A stretch of 25,904 nt of DNA from Trachelipus rathkii. Lineage: Eukaryota; Arthropoda; Malacostraca; Isopoda; Trachelipodidae. The translations under genes and the position numbers were made by a program. The notes under the pieces were generated by a model that searched no databases, had not been told where the DNA came from, and saw only the letters and a list, made by a program, of their open reading frames with translations. Numbering within the stretch: the stretch's first letter is position 1; each line of letters opens with the position of its first letter. Below, piece after piece: positions 1-11,562 of the stretch. The stretch is taken from the NCBI GenBank assembly GCA_015478945.1, contig JABUQX010060113.1, forward strand, positions 20,001-45,904, read 5' to 3'.

Positions 1-60
1 AGTCGCATAACGGTCGAGCTGGCGAACTCCAGTAAACTTTTTTACTACTACTGCTCGTCG

Positions 61-125
61 TCTCTCTTCTCTCTCTTCGTCTCCCTCTTCTCTCTCTCAA
101 TGTTTCTATAAACTCTCTCTCTCAT
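61..125. repeat. (CT)n-rich tract at the outer end of the left arm
   Basis: Imperfect ctct and cttct runs. The mirror tract of gaga runs lies at 5690-5725. Confidence 0.7.
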
Positions 126-244
126 TCTCATATATTATTATCATATATTTTTATTATGATATAATACTGTTGACTGATATAAATAAATATTTTAGTACTT
201 ATATACTACTATTATATATATAACCTACTATATATTCTAGTACT

Positions 245-460
245 ACTATATATAGTAGGTACGATCCGCCCCGCTCCGCCCCTGCCATGAGTACGGCTAG
301 TCAGTCCGCGTATTCCTGCCAACGAATATTCGGATGTATATGTGAAGGGGATATAGATATCAAGGAGTCTGAAACTTGGATATAATCTATATATGGATAA
401 GCTCCATAAAACCGTGTAAATTTCAAGTCTGTAGGATGTAATATAGAGGAAAGTCACTCG
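245..460 (+). repeat. Dispersed repeat, copy 1
   Basis: The segment tatatagtag, then a GC-rich patch, then gtctgaaacttgga, an ataagc word, accgtgtaaatttcaagtct and taggatgta, recurs in the same order at 24961-25110 and, inverted, at about 5335-5500. The 25-kb copy lies directly after a long (TA)n array, and this copy follows a shorter TA-rich run. The family is not recognised. Confidence 0.7.
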
Positions 461-1689
461 CCGCGAGAGCACGTAGAGTTCACCTTACGCCCGCGTTTAT
501 AACCTTAATTTGGCTTCCAACATCCCGAGATTGATTAAGCCTAACGGTCTATCATCGAACAACACAGGTTGTTCGAATCAGCGCGTCGAGGAGAGAGCGC
601 GCGTCAGCTACACTTATACACATACACATATTCATTATATTAATAAGATTTACCATCGGAAAGATTCGATTTCCCGAAGAATCGAAGTCTGAGTCGAAAA
701 ATACAGATCCTATGTAAGGGATCGTTTATTTTGGTCGATTTTTATCGGCTCTCTCCAAGAGTGCTTATTTTGACCACTCCCAGGATGGGGTCTCAACAAA
801 AGGAAAAATAATAATTCGATGGAAGGTATATGAAGTTATCGTAATTGGGTAATAAATTTGGAGGGGTTGTTATATACAGCATAGTGTGATAAAGTAAGCT
901 CACCATCGTAAAGACGAGAATTTACGTACTCGGAACCTGCGCTCCCCCTAGTAAGGAGGCGAGAGGACCACTCACACCTGCCTTAAAAAATTAAAATAAC
1001 ATCTTGAGAATTCATTGCAATCTGTGGCACCTCCTCGAGAGATGAGTTCAATCGGGTTTTGAATTGATTATTTCTGAAAAGGGAGGAGATTGAAGAGTTC
1101 CTATCGTCTAGCCTGGGAGAGTCATTGGAATTAGGCAAAATATTCTCATGGTAACACGTGAAAAAGCGTTAGGTGTTACAACGGGCTCATCCCCTGGTGT
1201 TTTCTTCGTCGGTAAGGTTATTGTGTTGCTGTTTACGACTACTCTTTGATTACTGGAAAATTGTCTTTAATTTGTAGTTAGGCTATCGTGTTATGTTAAA
1301 TATTCACTAATGTCAATGTGAAAATAACACCTGATTTGAGATTAGTAGCAATCAGTGATTGAGTTTATTGTTGAAGATCATATTACTGTATTTAATTGGA
1401 CGATGAATGTGTTAGAATTGAAACGTGAGCCTAGGTTATAGTTTTGTTTGGTAGATGTAGGTTGCCCTAGAATTATTTGCTAATGTCTATGGTTTATCAT
1501 GAGGTCAAATTGAAATTGTTATACTACTCAAAAACGAGTGGGAGCACTTTTGTATGAAGAGTGGTGTTACTTCATAGTTTCAGATTGTGGGTATCTTTAT
1601 AGATTGGTCCACTTTGTTAAGCGGAAATTCTGGTTAGATTAGTAGCGGTTTTTACCTGTTGCTGAGATAAATGCGAGAAAAGTGGGAAC

Positions 1690-3046
1690 ATATCGAGTAT
1701 GTAATGACCTCATGTTAGCTACTTTACCTTTTGATAAGTAGAGCGAATTTTCAGGATGTTAGCCTGATTCATTTCATACGCGAGGGTGAAATTGTTGTCG
1801 AAATGAATTTTTGTTAAATTATTACGAATGTTTGAATGTAAAAGAAAGTGGTTTTAACGTTTTCTTAATGGATTTATACTCTTTGCGCGCGTTGTCTAGT
1901 ATGATGATTAGAAGGTTTATGCTAAATTATTTTGTTAAAGTATTATGAAATTTTAATGTAAATAACATATGTTCTCTTAGGAGATATGCTTTAAAAAAAG
2001 TGTGAATAGGTTTTTGGTACGTCTTGTGCGAAGTGTTAGGTACTTGTTACTGCTGTTTAACGTATGGGAACGTTTGCTTAATGGTTAGTTATTTATTTCG
2101 TTACGTATGGTGTGTTAAGAGTTTGTCGATGTACACATTATAAGTTCGGTATTGTCAGGTTCTGTATGTTTACGCTTTATTAATGTATAAATCGTTGGTT
2201 GTTACGAACGTGGCTTAACTATATTCGAGTGATAGTATAGGAGAAGAACTTATTTTTTGTGTTATATTTGGATAAAACTTAGGTATGCTTTACAGTTATT
2301 CGTCCTGGTCTGTAATGATAATCTTGTGGCCAGATTTATGATAAAGAGGTCCTTGTTAAAAGTATTACTGTGTCAATGTAAATATTAACAGTTAATAATG
2401 TTAGACGATTATGTCTTTGTGAAAATCCCGGTAGTATCATTGTATTCTACTGGTCTTGGGATCTGGATGAGTACTTGTGTTTATCAGGAATCTGCGCGGG
2501 GCCTCGTATTTATAGGATACTAGGACCCCTTTTATTATTATTAGGTCCAATATGTCAAACCACATAATGACACCACATGAAAAAAAAAACAGGGTAATAC
2601 TTTGCCCTCATGAAGTAGTGAATAGGTTTATCGTTTATGTATGCCATGTTAGTTACTATTACAGATGCTAAGTGTGGCACTTTCTCGTTAATGTTAACAC
2701 TTCTATTCGTGCTTTAAGTTTGTGTTAGTTTCTGTCGTTGTAACAGTATTTTCTAGTTCAAATATGATGCTATGTAGCTTTAATTAATATGAAAAACCTT
2801 GTTATGTTAACATATATATTTGAACCAAGAGTTATAAATGAACTCATTTTGTGCTGATTGTTTATTCCGAAATGATACTCCTACAATGGCCTCACGTCAA
2901 TCATGTTGTTAAATCGTAAAACATCTAACATTCAGCACTATGTAATTAAGAGATATGTTGATCAATGTGAATAGGTTACTTTTGTACGCTGTGGTTAGTA
3001 CTTTACTGCTGTTAAGTATGAACTTTGTGTTAATGTTAGTTGTTTA
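1690..3046. repeat. About four diverged tandem units in the left arm
   Basis: A recurring block containing a gttag-tactttac-like core, often followed by tgctgtt and later by gtgaataggt, starts near 1702, 2021, 2640 and 2983. Spacings are about 320, 620 and 345 bases. The longer second spacing includes an apparent extra segment near 2450-2575. I see no coding potential. The units resemble satellite-like or transposon-derived noncoding repeats, and I cannot assign a family. Confidence 0.6.
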
Positions 3047-3151
3047 TGCTAACGTAACATTGTTTTTCACGTTAATAAAGCTAACATTACGCATTACCTA
3101 GAACTAAGAATATAATGTACAATAATAAAATCTACACACCTAACGCTAGAA
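3047..3151. other. Spacer at the centre of the giant inverted repeat
   Basis: About 105 AT-rich bases separate the innermost exactly matching arm segments (3029-3046 and 3152-3169). The spacer itself holds short words shared with the arms, such as gttaataaagctaacatta. No ORF or known recombination site is visible in it. Confidence 0.6.
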
Positions 3152-4240
3152 TAAACAACTAACATTAACAAATTCCATACTTTAACAACAGTTAAAGTAC
3201 CTAGCACAGCCGTACAAAACGTAACCTATCACACTTTTTCAAGCATATCTCTAAACATATCAAATGTTTAATTTTTATCATTAACTTTTATAATTTTATT
3301 AGCATTTAGAGTTTCATTTCGGATAAACATAGCACAAAATGAGTCCTTTATATACTAACCTCGAATATATGCTGACATAACAAGGTTTTCATATTAATAA
3401 GCTAACATAGCATCATATGAACTAAGAAAATAATTGTACAACCGAACAATACTAACACTTACTAACCAGCGAATAAAGGTTAACATTACAATATTTCCAC
3501 AATTTAGTCATCTGTAAAGTTAACTAACATGGCATACAAAAACGTAACCTAATTCCATACTTTTTGTCCAAAGCATATTGTCTCTAATCATCACTTAACT
3601 GTCCTTAATTTGTTACGATTGAGCACAGTAATATTTAACAAAGATTTATCATAATCTTGTCCAATTATGATACAGACCAACGAATAGACTGTAAACAAAA
3701 CTTAAGGGTTTTATAATCCAATATAACACAAAAATAAGTTCTTTCATATACTAATTCATCCGAATAATGCTACCGTACACAACGTTTTTAACGATTAATA
3801 AATTGTCTAATCAATAACATAACCTTTAACTAAGAATATACAGTTACTACGACAAACCTTACACACCATACGTACGAATAGAACTACTTAACATTATACA
3901 AACTATTGATTTAGAGCACAGTAAAGTACCTAACACGTCGCACAAAACGTAACCTATTCACACTTTTTTAAGCATATCTCTAAAACATATCAATGTTAAT
4001 TTTTACATTAACATCGTAAATATTAACAAAATTTTAGCATACCAACCCTGTCATAATCATGCATCCTGGCACCAAGGAACTGATAATGCTAACGTCAACA
4101 ATTTTTTTACCCATCAACTCGTAATCTTTCGTTAACAAATAAATTCATCACAACATTCACCTCGCGTATCGAATAATTCAGCTAACATCCGTAAAATTCC
4201 CCTACTTATCAAAGGTAAAGTAGCTAATAGGTCGTACAAT
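3152..4240. repeat. About four diverged tandem units in the right arm
   Basis: Mirror copies of the left-arm units occur near 3199, 3520, 3924 and 4212, with spacings of about 321, 404 and 288 bases. Unit-specific variants are shared across the mirror axis: tatgccatgttagtta occurs only in the second pair (2640 and 3520), and catatcgagtat only in the fourth pair (about 1690 and 4230). Units therefore pair with mirror partners and not with neighbours. Confidence 0.6.
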
Positions 4241-5334
4241 ATACTCGATATGTTCCCAACTTTTCCCACATATCAGCACCAGGTAAGGTCGTATTGTCTA
4301 ACCAATTCCTTAACAAAGTTGACCGATATCTAAGGAAGAGGAGGAGGCTACCAGGGAGCATCTGAACAATGAATTAACACTCATCTTTCCATGCAAATTG
4401 TCACTCGTTTTGGTATAACATCAATTGACCTTATGAATAACACTAGACATTAGCAAATTCTAGGCAAACCTAACATTAACCAAAAAAAACTAAATCTAGG
4501 CTCACGTTTCTAACACTTCATCACCAGCAATTACAGTAATATCTTACAAAACTCCATCATTTCCTCTAACAAATCAGTGTTAATTTTCACATTGTCATAT
4601 GTAGGGAAATACACATAACGTACCTAACTTACCAAAAAACAACAGTTTTCATTATCAAGAGTATCTAAAGCAATACATAACCTTCCGAGAGAAACCCAGG
4701 GGGATGAGACCCTTGTAACACCTAACGCTTTCAGGAGGTAACCTGAAATATTTTATCCTTACCTATTTTAGACCTCTCCCCCCTTTCAAAAATATTCATC
4801 AGGTAATTCAAAGAATTCGATTCCGAACTCCTCTATCCTGTCCTGCCAAGTTCAATCGTGGGGCTAAGATTATTTTAATTGTTTAGGGGGGGGTCCCCCT
4901 CTTACTTAGGGGGACGCAGGGTACGTAATCGTCCTACGATGAGCTTACCTCACCATCTAACTACCCCCCAAATTTTAACACAATACAATAACTCTAACCT
5001 CCATAGATACTATATTGAAACTCAGAACCGATGTAGAAAGAACAACCTCCGGTGGAAAGCAAAGTTGGAGTGCGGTAAAAAAATCGATCCCTTTAAAATT
5101 GGGATCGTTTTTCGAGCTCAGTTCAAGATTTCTCGGAAAATCGTAATCTTCGATGTAATAATAATAATAATATGTGTATGTTGTATGTGCGCGCGCCGCA
5201 CATCTCTCTCACGCGCATCGACACACCTGGTTCTCTTATGATTTAGCTTCGTTAGAAGTTCTTATACTCCAATTCTCGGGTTTGGAAAGCCAAAAGGGTT
5301 TAAACGCTGGCGTAGCGGCTACGCTCTCGAGGAG

Positions 5335-5500
5335 TGATTCCCTGCCTTAGTATATACTTCTCTTACAGTTACTGTAAATTCTTACTTATCGGTTTGTCGA
5401 GTTATCCATAGTATGATTATATGCCTATTTATGTTTCAGACCTATTAGTCTCTATTCTTCCTATCGAAAAGGTTGCTAGAGTACGATCGGAGCGGAGCGC
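5335..5500 (-). repeat. Dispersed repeat, copy 2 (inverted, in the right arm)
   Basis: On the minus strand the words actctagcaacccttttcga-like, aggtctgaaac, ctatggataa and accgataag appear in the order seen in the 24961-25110 copy. It is also the mirror image of the left-arm copy. The upstream part of this copy (ccttttcgat then ggtctgaaac) matches the distant 25-kb copy better than the left-arm copy does. Confidence 0.6.
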
Positions 5501-5689
5501 ACTCACTCACTAATATTGATTGTAATATACTGATTATATATTTTATATTATTATTTCATTATGTATCTATATTTACTATATTATACTATTTATTAATTTA
5601 TTTCCGTATACTATTGCTATTATAATATCTTATACTTATACCTCAGAATCGTGTATATAGATTTAGACAAGTATGAGAGAAGCATGATG

Positions 5690-5725
5690 ATATGAGATGA
5701 GAGATAGAGAGAGAGATAGAGAAGA
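5690..5725. repeat. (GA)n-rich tract at the outer end of the right arm
   Basis: Imperfect gagatagagagaga run, the reverse-complement partner of the tract at 61-125. Confidence 0.7.
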
Positions 5726-5775
5726 GCATGTGAGTAGTTAAAAAAAGTTAGCTGGAGCCGCCAACTTGTGATGGA

Positions 5776-7400
5776 TATGTATATAGTGATTAAGTCAGCG
5801 TACTATTAGTTCTTGTGTTAGTATTTTATTTTTTTGTACCCTTAGGGAGCTACTGATTATATCCTTATAATTTTTGCCTGGGGGGGCTGTAGTAAGTAGT
5901 GATCCTGATCTTCTGTTTATTATATATATTTTATATTTTTTACCTTAATATCTTTACTAGTATCTTAACTAATATACTATTCTATTAGGGTAGTTTAGGT
6001 TACTTATCTAGTGCGTATCTAGATGCTTCTTTAATCTATGAGCCGTGGTGTGCGAAGCTTAGTTATATTATTTATATATTATAATATCTGTCTTAATACG
6101 TATGCTATATATTTTTTACATTATTATATTATATATTAGTATACTATATTATTATTACTTCGGTCCGCTTGGTTATACTGCATATCTAGTGTGAGTGCTG
6201 AGATATATACTATAGGTCTACATATTATTATTCATTTGTATTTCTATTATTCTATACCTTATTACACTCTTATTCTTATTCCTTTTCTTATTTACTATGT
6301 ATATGTATTTTCTTATTTATTTTTTATATTCGGAGTCTTTCCTAGTGAGTGTACCTTAGAGCTTTTTGGGTATCGTAACAATATCGGATTATATTTGTTC
6401 TTTGTCTCTTCTTTCCATATATTTAATATATATATTATATATAATTAATCTTATATATTATATAGATTTATTATAACTATATATCATTAGTTAATATTAT
6501 TTTATACTACTTATATTATTATTATTATACTATATTATTATTATTATCTATATATATTTATTATTATATTATATATATATCTATTTTATCTATTACTATA
6601 CTATTGCTGTGTTGATGTTAGTGGTGTGTGTGCTTGCGTGCGAGCAATACGGTCCAATAATATATGGTGGGAATCCGGGTAGGAGTTCTCGGCGTCCTTC
6701 ACTCTTCAATCTTGGCCTCCTTCCCCTAAATTTTTGAAGTCGATATCCCCCATTAACTTCCCCCTAAATAATGTCCTTTCTTCAATGTTTCATTAAAAAT
6801 ATCCGGTGGGCATCTTAGAAATCATTTCTTATGATTCCGGGGCTTACTGTCCAACAGAGATAGGAGGAAAACCAGTGAAAATTATATAGTTAATTTTTTC
6901 ATGAAATATTATTGTATTTTTTGTCAGATGCGTCATAAGTTAGTGATACCTTCTATACAGTGGGTTAGGCTAACGAGGTGTATCACCAGTTAGCATGTCG
7001 ATAACGTTGATAGAGTTGTATTGTTTTTATGAGTTGTAACATCACCCGATTTAATTTGTTATCATTCTTCTTTATTTAACCTCACTTTTCTTCTTCTTAC
7101 TCTTTTTTTTTTTTTATATATTCTTTCATTTATTTATCTTAGTTTTTATTTTATTATTATTTTATATTATCTTTATTTTCATTTTTTTTTTTCTACTTGT
7201 AATCAGATGCAGTCCATTAATCAGATGGGCTCCGCTGTAGATCTACTACTACTGTAGTAGAATATCTCTAGTTTGATGGAGTCTTAGTATGCTACTTAAC
7301 ATCCAGTGACGCATATACTACGTTGTAGGACTCTATTCACGCTATGCAGTATTTACTATAGTTATGTTCAGGCTCTAGATGTGAAGACCCATCACGTTGC
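5776..7400. other. AT-rich, T-skewed noncoding DNA
   Basis: Dominated by tattat and ttatata words, with poly-T runs near 7105-7118 and 7183-7192. The ORF at 6191-6448 is a low-complexity Ile/Tyr/Phe/Leu frame with no domain. There is a perfect short palindrome, ctactac-t-gtagtag, at 7246-7260. I see no gene, RNA or transposon signature. Confidence 0.6.
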
Positions 7401-7920
7401 GTGAGCATCCTCATTATTAAAGTTGTGTACGTGGTTATGTAGTTAGTTGGTGTGTTATGTGATATAGTTGTGATGTTCTGTTGGTGTGGTTGATCTTCTT
7501 AGGTGTGTAGGTGTGTGATTTATCTTTGGATATTGTGTCGTTAGAGTTGATATGGATATGTATGATTACGTTTTATAGGGTAGGTGATGTGATTTGGGTT
7601 AGTTAATAGTGTTTATTAGTGGGTGTCTTATATGTATATATATATGTAGTATCGTAGTCCTATTGATATGATGAGTGTGTATGTGAATAGTGTGGTGATA
7701 GGTCTCTTATGTAGTGTGTCGTTTAATGTATGTTCATTGTGCTGGTGAGTGCTTAGTGAGTGTATCGTCGTCACGTGGGCTGTTGACGTTATATGAGTGG
7801 TGTTATCCGTGATCTAGGATGAGGTGTTGTAGTGTATGTGTGTGTGTGTTGAGTGTTATGATTATGTAGTTAGTAGTTGCGTGTGGGGGTTGCCGTCCTA
7901 CTTATAAGGGTTAGTTAGTA
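7400..7920. other. C-depleted, GT-rich tract
   Basis: On the plus strand this stretch is built almost entirely from G, T and some A (gtgtgtt, ttagtt, gatgtg words) with very little C, while flanking DNA is more balanced. It includes a short tgtgtgtgtg run near 7840. No ORF or repeat unit is evident, and the skew itself is the observation. Confidence 0.6.
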
Positions 7921-10190
7921 GTGGGCGTATCATTCTGTTGATTATTAATATATACATCGTTTGCAAATCGGTTAAATTAAACATTGACGAGTAACGGGTA
8001 TTGTTGTGACTAACGCACTGGTTTTCCCCTCACACATTGCAAATTAACATAAATATAAATAATATGACTCATGGTATTGTGAGTCACCAAGCACCTCTGA
8101 CCCGACGCTACGGCCAGAAGGAACGACGAGCTTCGTCAAGGGCTCGCCCGTGCCTTAAGTAGCATTGTCAGTAATGAGAGGATATCTTTTATTTAGCGTC
8201 GCATATGTGCGTAGGAAAATGGGTAGAGGCGAGAGAGAGGCTTGATTGAAGACTATTTATTCAAAAACTCGAGTCTGTGCGTTTTACTATTCTTTTATAG
8301 ATTTTGTATTGATTAAGTTTTCTTAATAGGCTTATTATTACTATTAATCATTTTATTATTTTTTGGCCTTTATTTTTATCTTTACATTTATTTTAATGTG
8401 TGTTCTGTTAAAATTAGAGTATAAGTGGTCGCTACTCTGCTCCCTACCCGTAGGCTCTATCGACCTGGGTTGAACTCCTCATGCGGCCGAACATGATATA
8501 TATATATACGTTTATTTATTTATCTTTTGCCTTGTCATCCAGCATAAACTCGGTGATGGTTATTACTCTGTGAGGTGTATATTAGCCCCGTGCTAGTATG
8601 TCGTTCCGCCCGTTCGTAGTATGTAATATGTTTGACTATTACGCCTAGTTTCTATTTTTTGTGGTACTCTATGTGGCTCACTACATTATATATTCTTTAT
8701 TCTATAACTAACTGTGTACCGAGTCACTAGCCCTTTCTTGGTTAGGAGAGTACCACGTGCTTGGATCTATCTGTGTTTATGTATTAGATTTTAACTTAGT
8801 ACTTATTTTTCCTTTTATTTTATACTTAGTTCCCTTTTACGATAATACAGCCGTGTGCTTTTTTTTTTACCAATATTAAATTCCTCGGGCGGAGAGATGC
8901 GGAGTCAATCGCGTTAGTTGCTTAGTGATTGCTTGTGCCAGACGATTCTGCAGTATTATTACCTTAACTGGATATATCACTTCGACGATTGGCAGGGTTT
9001 ACCATTGTTTACCACATTCTCTTATGACTATGACCCTAATGCTTTATGGGCTTTTTTTTGCAAATAAAAAAATGTAATACAGAACAAGTTCAAAGATATT
9101 GATGAGTGCTTGGTGAATGTGGTAGATCTTGAGCGACATATTAATATATGAGAATTACCATTTTATATGTTTTTCTTTTAAAGTCTATAGATATCTTTGT
9201 CTAAAAATAAAGTTTGCGATCGGATATTTTTATTGACTGGCCTTGGAGGTAGCTTACGCGCTGTTGGTGCGTTCTCAATCTAGGGTCGACTATTGGTATG
9301 TGTCTTGCTTCGTGTATTGATGTGTGTAACAATCGACTTTAGTGCTTATCTTTCTTGCAATAGTAAGTTGATATGATCTAAGCGTTCTCGAATATCAGAT
9401 TTCTCTCTGTTTGTCTCTAGCGTGAGCGTGTGAGGGATGAGTGTCTTGGTCTTCATTCTTTATGCTCTCTTGACGTCGATTGAGATTGAGATCTGTGTTC
9501 TACCACGGCTCGTTCGAAGCATGTTGTGTATATATAGCAGAATGATTGAGTAACCATACTATTTAGGGATTTGCTACCGGACTATAATGATATATTATCT
9601 TGTCTACTATAATATTGGGGTTTTACAGGTGGAAATGTGATTATGCGAGAGCCTTATTTCCTATTACTATATATCCCTGAGGCTAATCTATATGAGTATA
9701 CTTTATCGTTTCTACTTACTTAGTTTTTATTAGGAGTGGTCTGGTGTTTTCTGCCGTGTGTCTACCTGCCTGAGTCGGTCGCCTGGGGGCGTTGAGGAGT
9801 CTTAATCCTGACCGCGACTACTTTTTATGTCTATATGCTTACTAGTACTAATTTGGGTTTAGCCTGATAGTGATGTTCATTTACCTATATCGGTGGGCGC
9901 TAAGCTATACGTATATAGCTTATTGATTATACTGCACTATTATATCTGTACTTTTATAGATCTACGCAATTTATATATACTATATTCCATATATATATAT
10001 ATTCTTATGCTTATTGCTTTTAGCATGAGGCGAGATATTTGATTAGATTGCCGTGTTCATTTTTGCTGATGCACCTTTTATGGCGGCTATATATACTTTG
10101 CAGTGTTTTCTTATTCGATTGTAAATCTCTAATAAAAATATATTGTCGAGGCTTTATAGATAGGATATAAGAATAAGCATCGGTTAATCT
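7921..10190. other. Noncoding AT-rich DNA, no gene seen
   Basis: There are small GC-richer patches at about 8095-8155 and 9765-9820. I checked them for tRNA-like cloverleafs and coding frames and found neither. Short AT dinucleotide runs occur near 8501 and 9990. Confidence 0.5.
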
Positions 10191-10800
10191 TCTTTATCTT
10201 CCTATTATTTATATTGTTATTAATAATATTTATATATATTCTTCTTCTTTATCTTCAGAATTCATATTACTATATATATTATCTAATTTCATATATCATA
10301 ATTATTATATATATATTACTATAGCTTTATATAATTATATATATATATATATGTTTATCATTATACTATATATATATCATCCTTAATATATATAATTCTT
10401 ATTCTATATTATTACTATATATTTATTCTTATATATATAATATATTACTTCTTTTTCTTTATATATATATCTATACTCTATATATATCTCTATATTACTT
10501 CTATTATTCTCTTTTTCATACTAGTTATATACTATTAATACTATATATCTTTACTATTCACTATATTTCACTTATAATGTGTTGTCTATTTTCTATAGTG
10601 TGAATTAAGCATTTACATGTTATTTTCGTTTATCTTTACATATATATCTTTATTACTCTATCTTATTGACTATATATTTATCTATATATATATATATATA
10701 TTATATCTATCTCTATTTATTTATATATATTTTTCTATATATATATATTATCATTTTATTATAATATTATTTAATATAAATATATATAATATATATATAT
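10190..10800. other. G-depleted A/T/C tract
   Basis: About 600 bases of tatata, ttctt and tattac words with very few G on the plus strand. The ORF at 10617-10817 lies inside and translates to Ile/Tyr-rich low complexity, so it is not a gene. Confidence 0.6.
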
Positions 10801-11424
10801 ATTACTCAATGGCATGAGTTACTGGTCTCTTGAGGCTGGGCGATAGTTAGGGGGCCAATTGCTCTCCGCCCTCTTGTATTTTTCAGATATGCTCTTAGTT
10901 TTTGTCTTCCGCTGAAATATATTAAATTTCGTAATATCGTTTTGCGTTGCGTGATTCGAACAATTCTTTCGGAATAAAATTCTCAGGTGTATCTTGACAA
11001 GAGCTCACTTGCATGAGTGTTTCAAATGTAAATCTTACTATGTTCCTTTTATATTTAATATCTTTACTTTTAATATAAAAGCGTTCCTGCTTTCGTCTTA
11101 TATTATCATTATCGCTTTCTACCTTATGTTTCTGTATATTGTCATTTTCAAAAATATTTTAAAATGACTTTTCTTTTGAAAGCAAATTTGCTAATTTTGA
11201 ATAATAGTTTAAAGGATTGGCAAACTGTTCTCCCATACTCTGCCCTCCCCATATTCTATTACTCTTGCTGTCTTCAGTTAAAATATATTTTAACGACTTA
11301 TAACTGAATTTAATAATAATAATAAATTTTTGCATAATAAAAAGAGAAGCTCTTTTTATAGTGGCAACAATTTATTCATATCTCCTTTGTTTTTTCCATA
11401 ATATGGGTAGGATTCAATTATCTT
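10801..11424. other. Noncoding DNA, nothing recognised
   Basis: A GC-richer start near 10805-10890 fades into AT-rich DNA. No supported ORF. A gattcgaac word at about 10952 resembles a tRNA B-box on the minus strand but has no acceptor stem or A-box. Confidence 0.5.
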
Positions 11425-11562
11425 GTGAATTTTGGGACCCCCTCATCCCATTTTAGCCCCCATCTAAGAAACAATGGACATAAAATTTCTTAAATTTTCA
11501 AGTAAATTTAAGAAAGTTTAGGCAAAAAGCAAAACCGGCAGCTTTTAATTTTTTTTAATCAT
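11425..11562 (+). repeat. Left terminal inverted repeat of a ~770-bp element
   Basis: The words ttgggacccc, cattttag, cccccat, aatggacataaaatt and aaagcaaaaccggcagctttt recur in the same order on the minus strand of 12085-12200. The pair bounds about 520 bp of AT-rich DNA without an ORF, which fits a non-autonomous MITE-like or fold-back element. Target-site duplications could not be fixed by eye. Confidence 0.55.

Larger units (their letters stand above)
1..3046. repeat. Left arm of a giant imperfect inverted repeat
   Basis: This stretch is the reverse complement, with many small differences, of about 3152-5775. Exact anchors include an 18-bp match (3029-3046 with 3152-3169) and a 16-bp match (1165-1180 with 4714-4729). 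Outer anchors are 895-955 against 4890-4947, 490-530 against 5265-5312, 660-720 against 5095-5160, and 17-50 against 5735-5765. The left arm is consistently longer than the right: 1,144 versus about 1,030 bases in the outer part. Many differences are single-base gains or losses. The match reaches the first bases of the window, so the arm probably continues upstream. No gene is visible. The ORFs at 212-472 and 510-692 lack codon structure or a recognisable product and are treated as chance. Biological palindrome and sequencing fold-back are both possible. Confidence 0.85.
3152..5775. repeat. Right arm of the giant imperfect inverted repeat
   Basis: Read on the minus strand, this follows the left arm from its inner end to its outer end. 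It passes through the tandem units, the agcgttaggtgttaca anchor, the G/C-run segment near 4885-4925, a CGCGC-rich patch near 5185-5215, and a GA-rich end at 5690-5725 that mirrors the CT-rich start of the left arm at 61-125. The arm is several hundred bases shorter than its partner. The ORF at 4879-5241 is a chance frame across this repeat: it starts in a G run, shows no domain, and its mirror in the left arm is not open. Confidence 0.85.

Noticed and set aside
212..692. ORFs at 212-472 (minus) and 510-692 (plus) in the left arm
   Set aside because: Low-information Tyr/Ser/Thr-rich frames; not conserved in the mirror arm or in the other dispersed-repeat copies.
4879..5241. 120-codon plus-strand ORF in the right palindrome arm
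   Set aside because: It starts in a G run, has no domain or codon signature, and the matching left-arm sequence is not open, so there is no sign of selection.
1..5775. CRISPR-like or phage-defence array from the repeated units
   Set aside because: Units are long, diverged, without constant-length spacers or neighbouring cas genes, and the window is eukaryotic in character.
8095..8160. GC-richer patch as a small RNA gene
   Set aside because: No stable cloverleaf or conserved RNA motif, and no promoter or terminator elements were seen.
10940..10990. tRNA gene suggested by a gattcgaac word (B-box on the minus strand)
   Set aside because: No A-box, anticodon arm or acceptor stem could be formed around it. 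The similar gttcgaatc word near 568 fails for the same reason.
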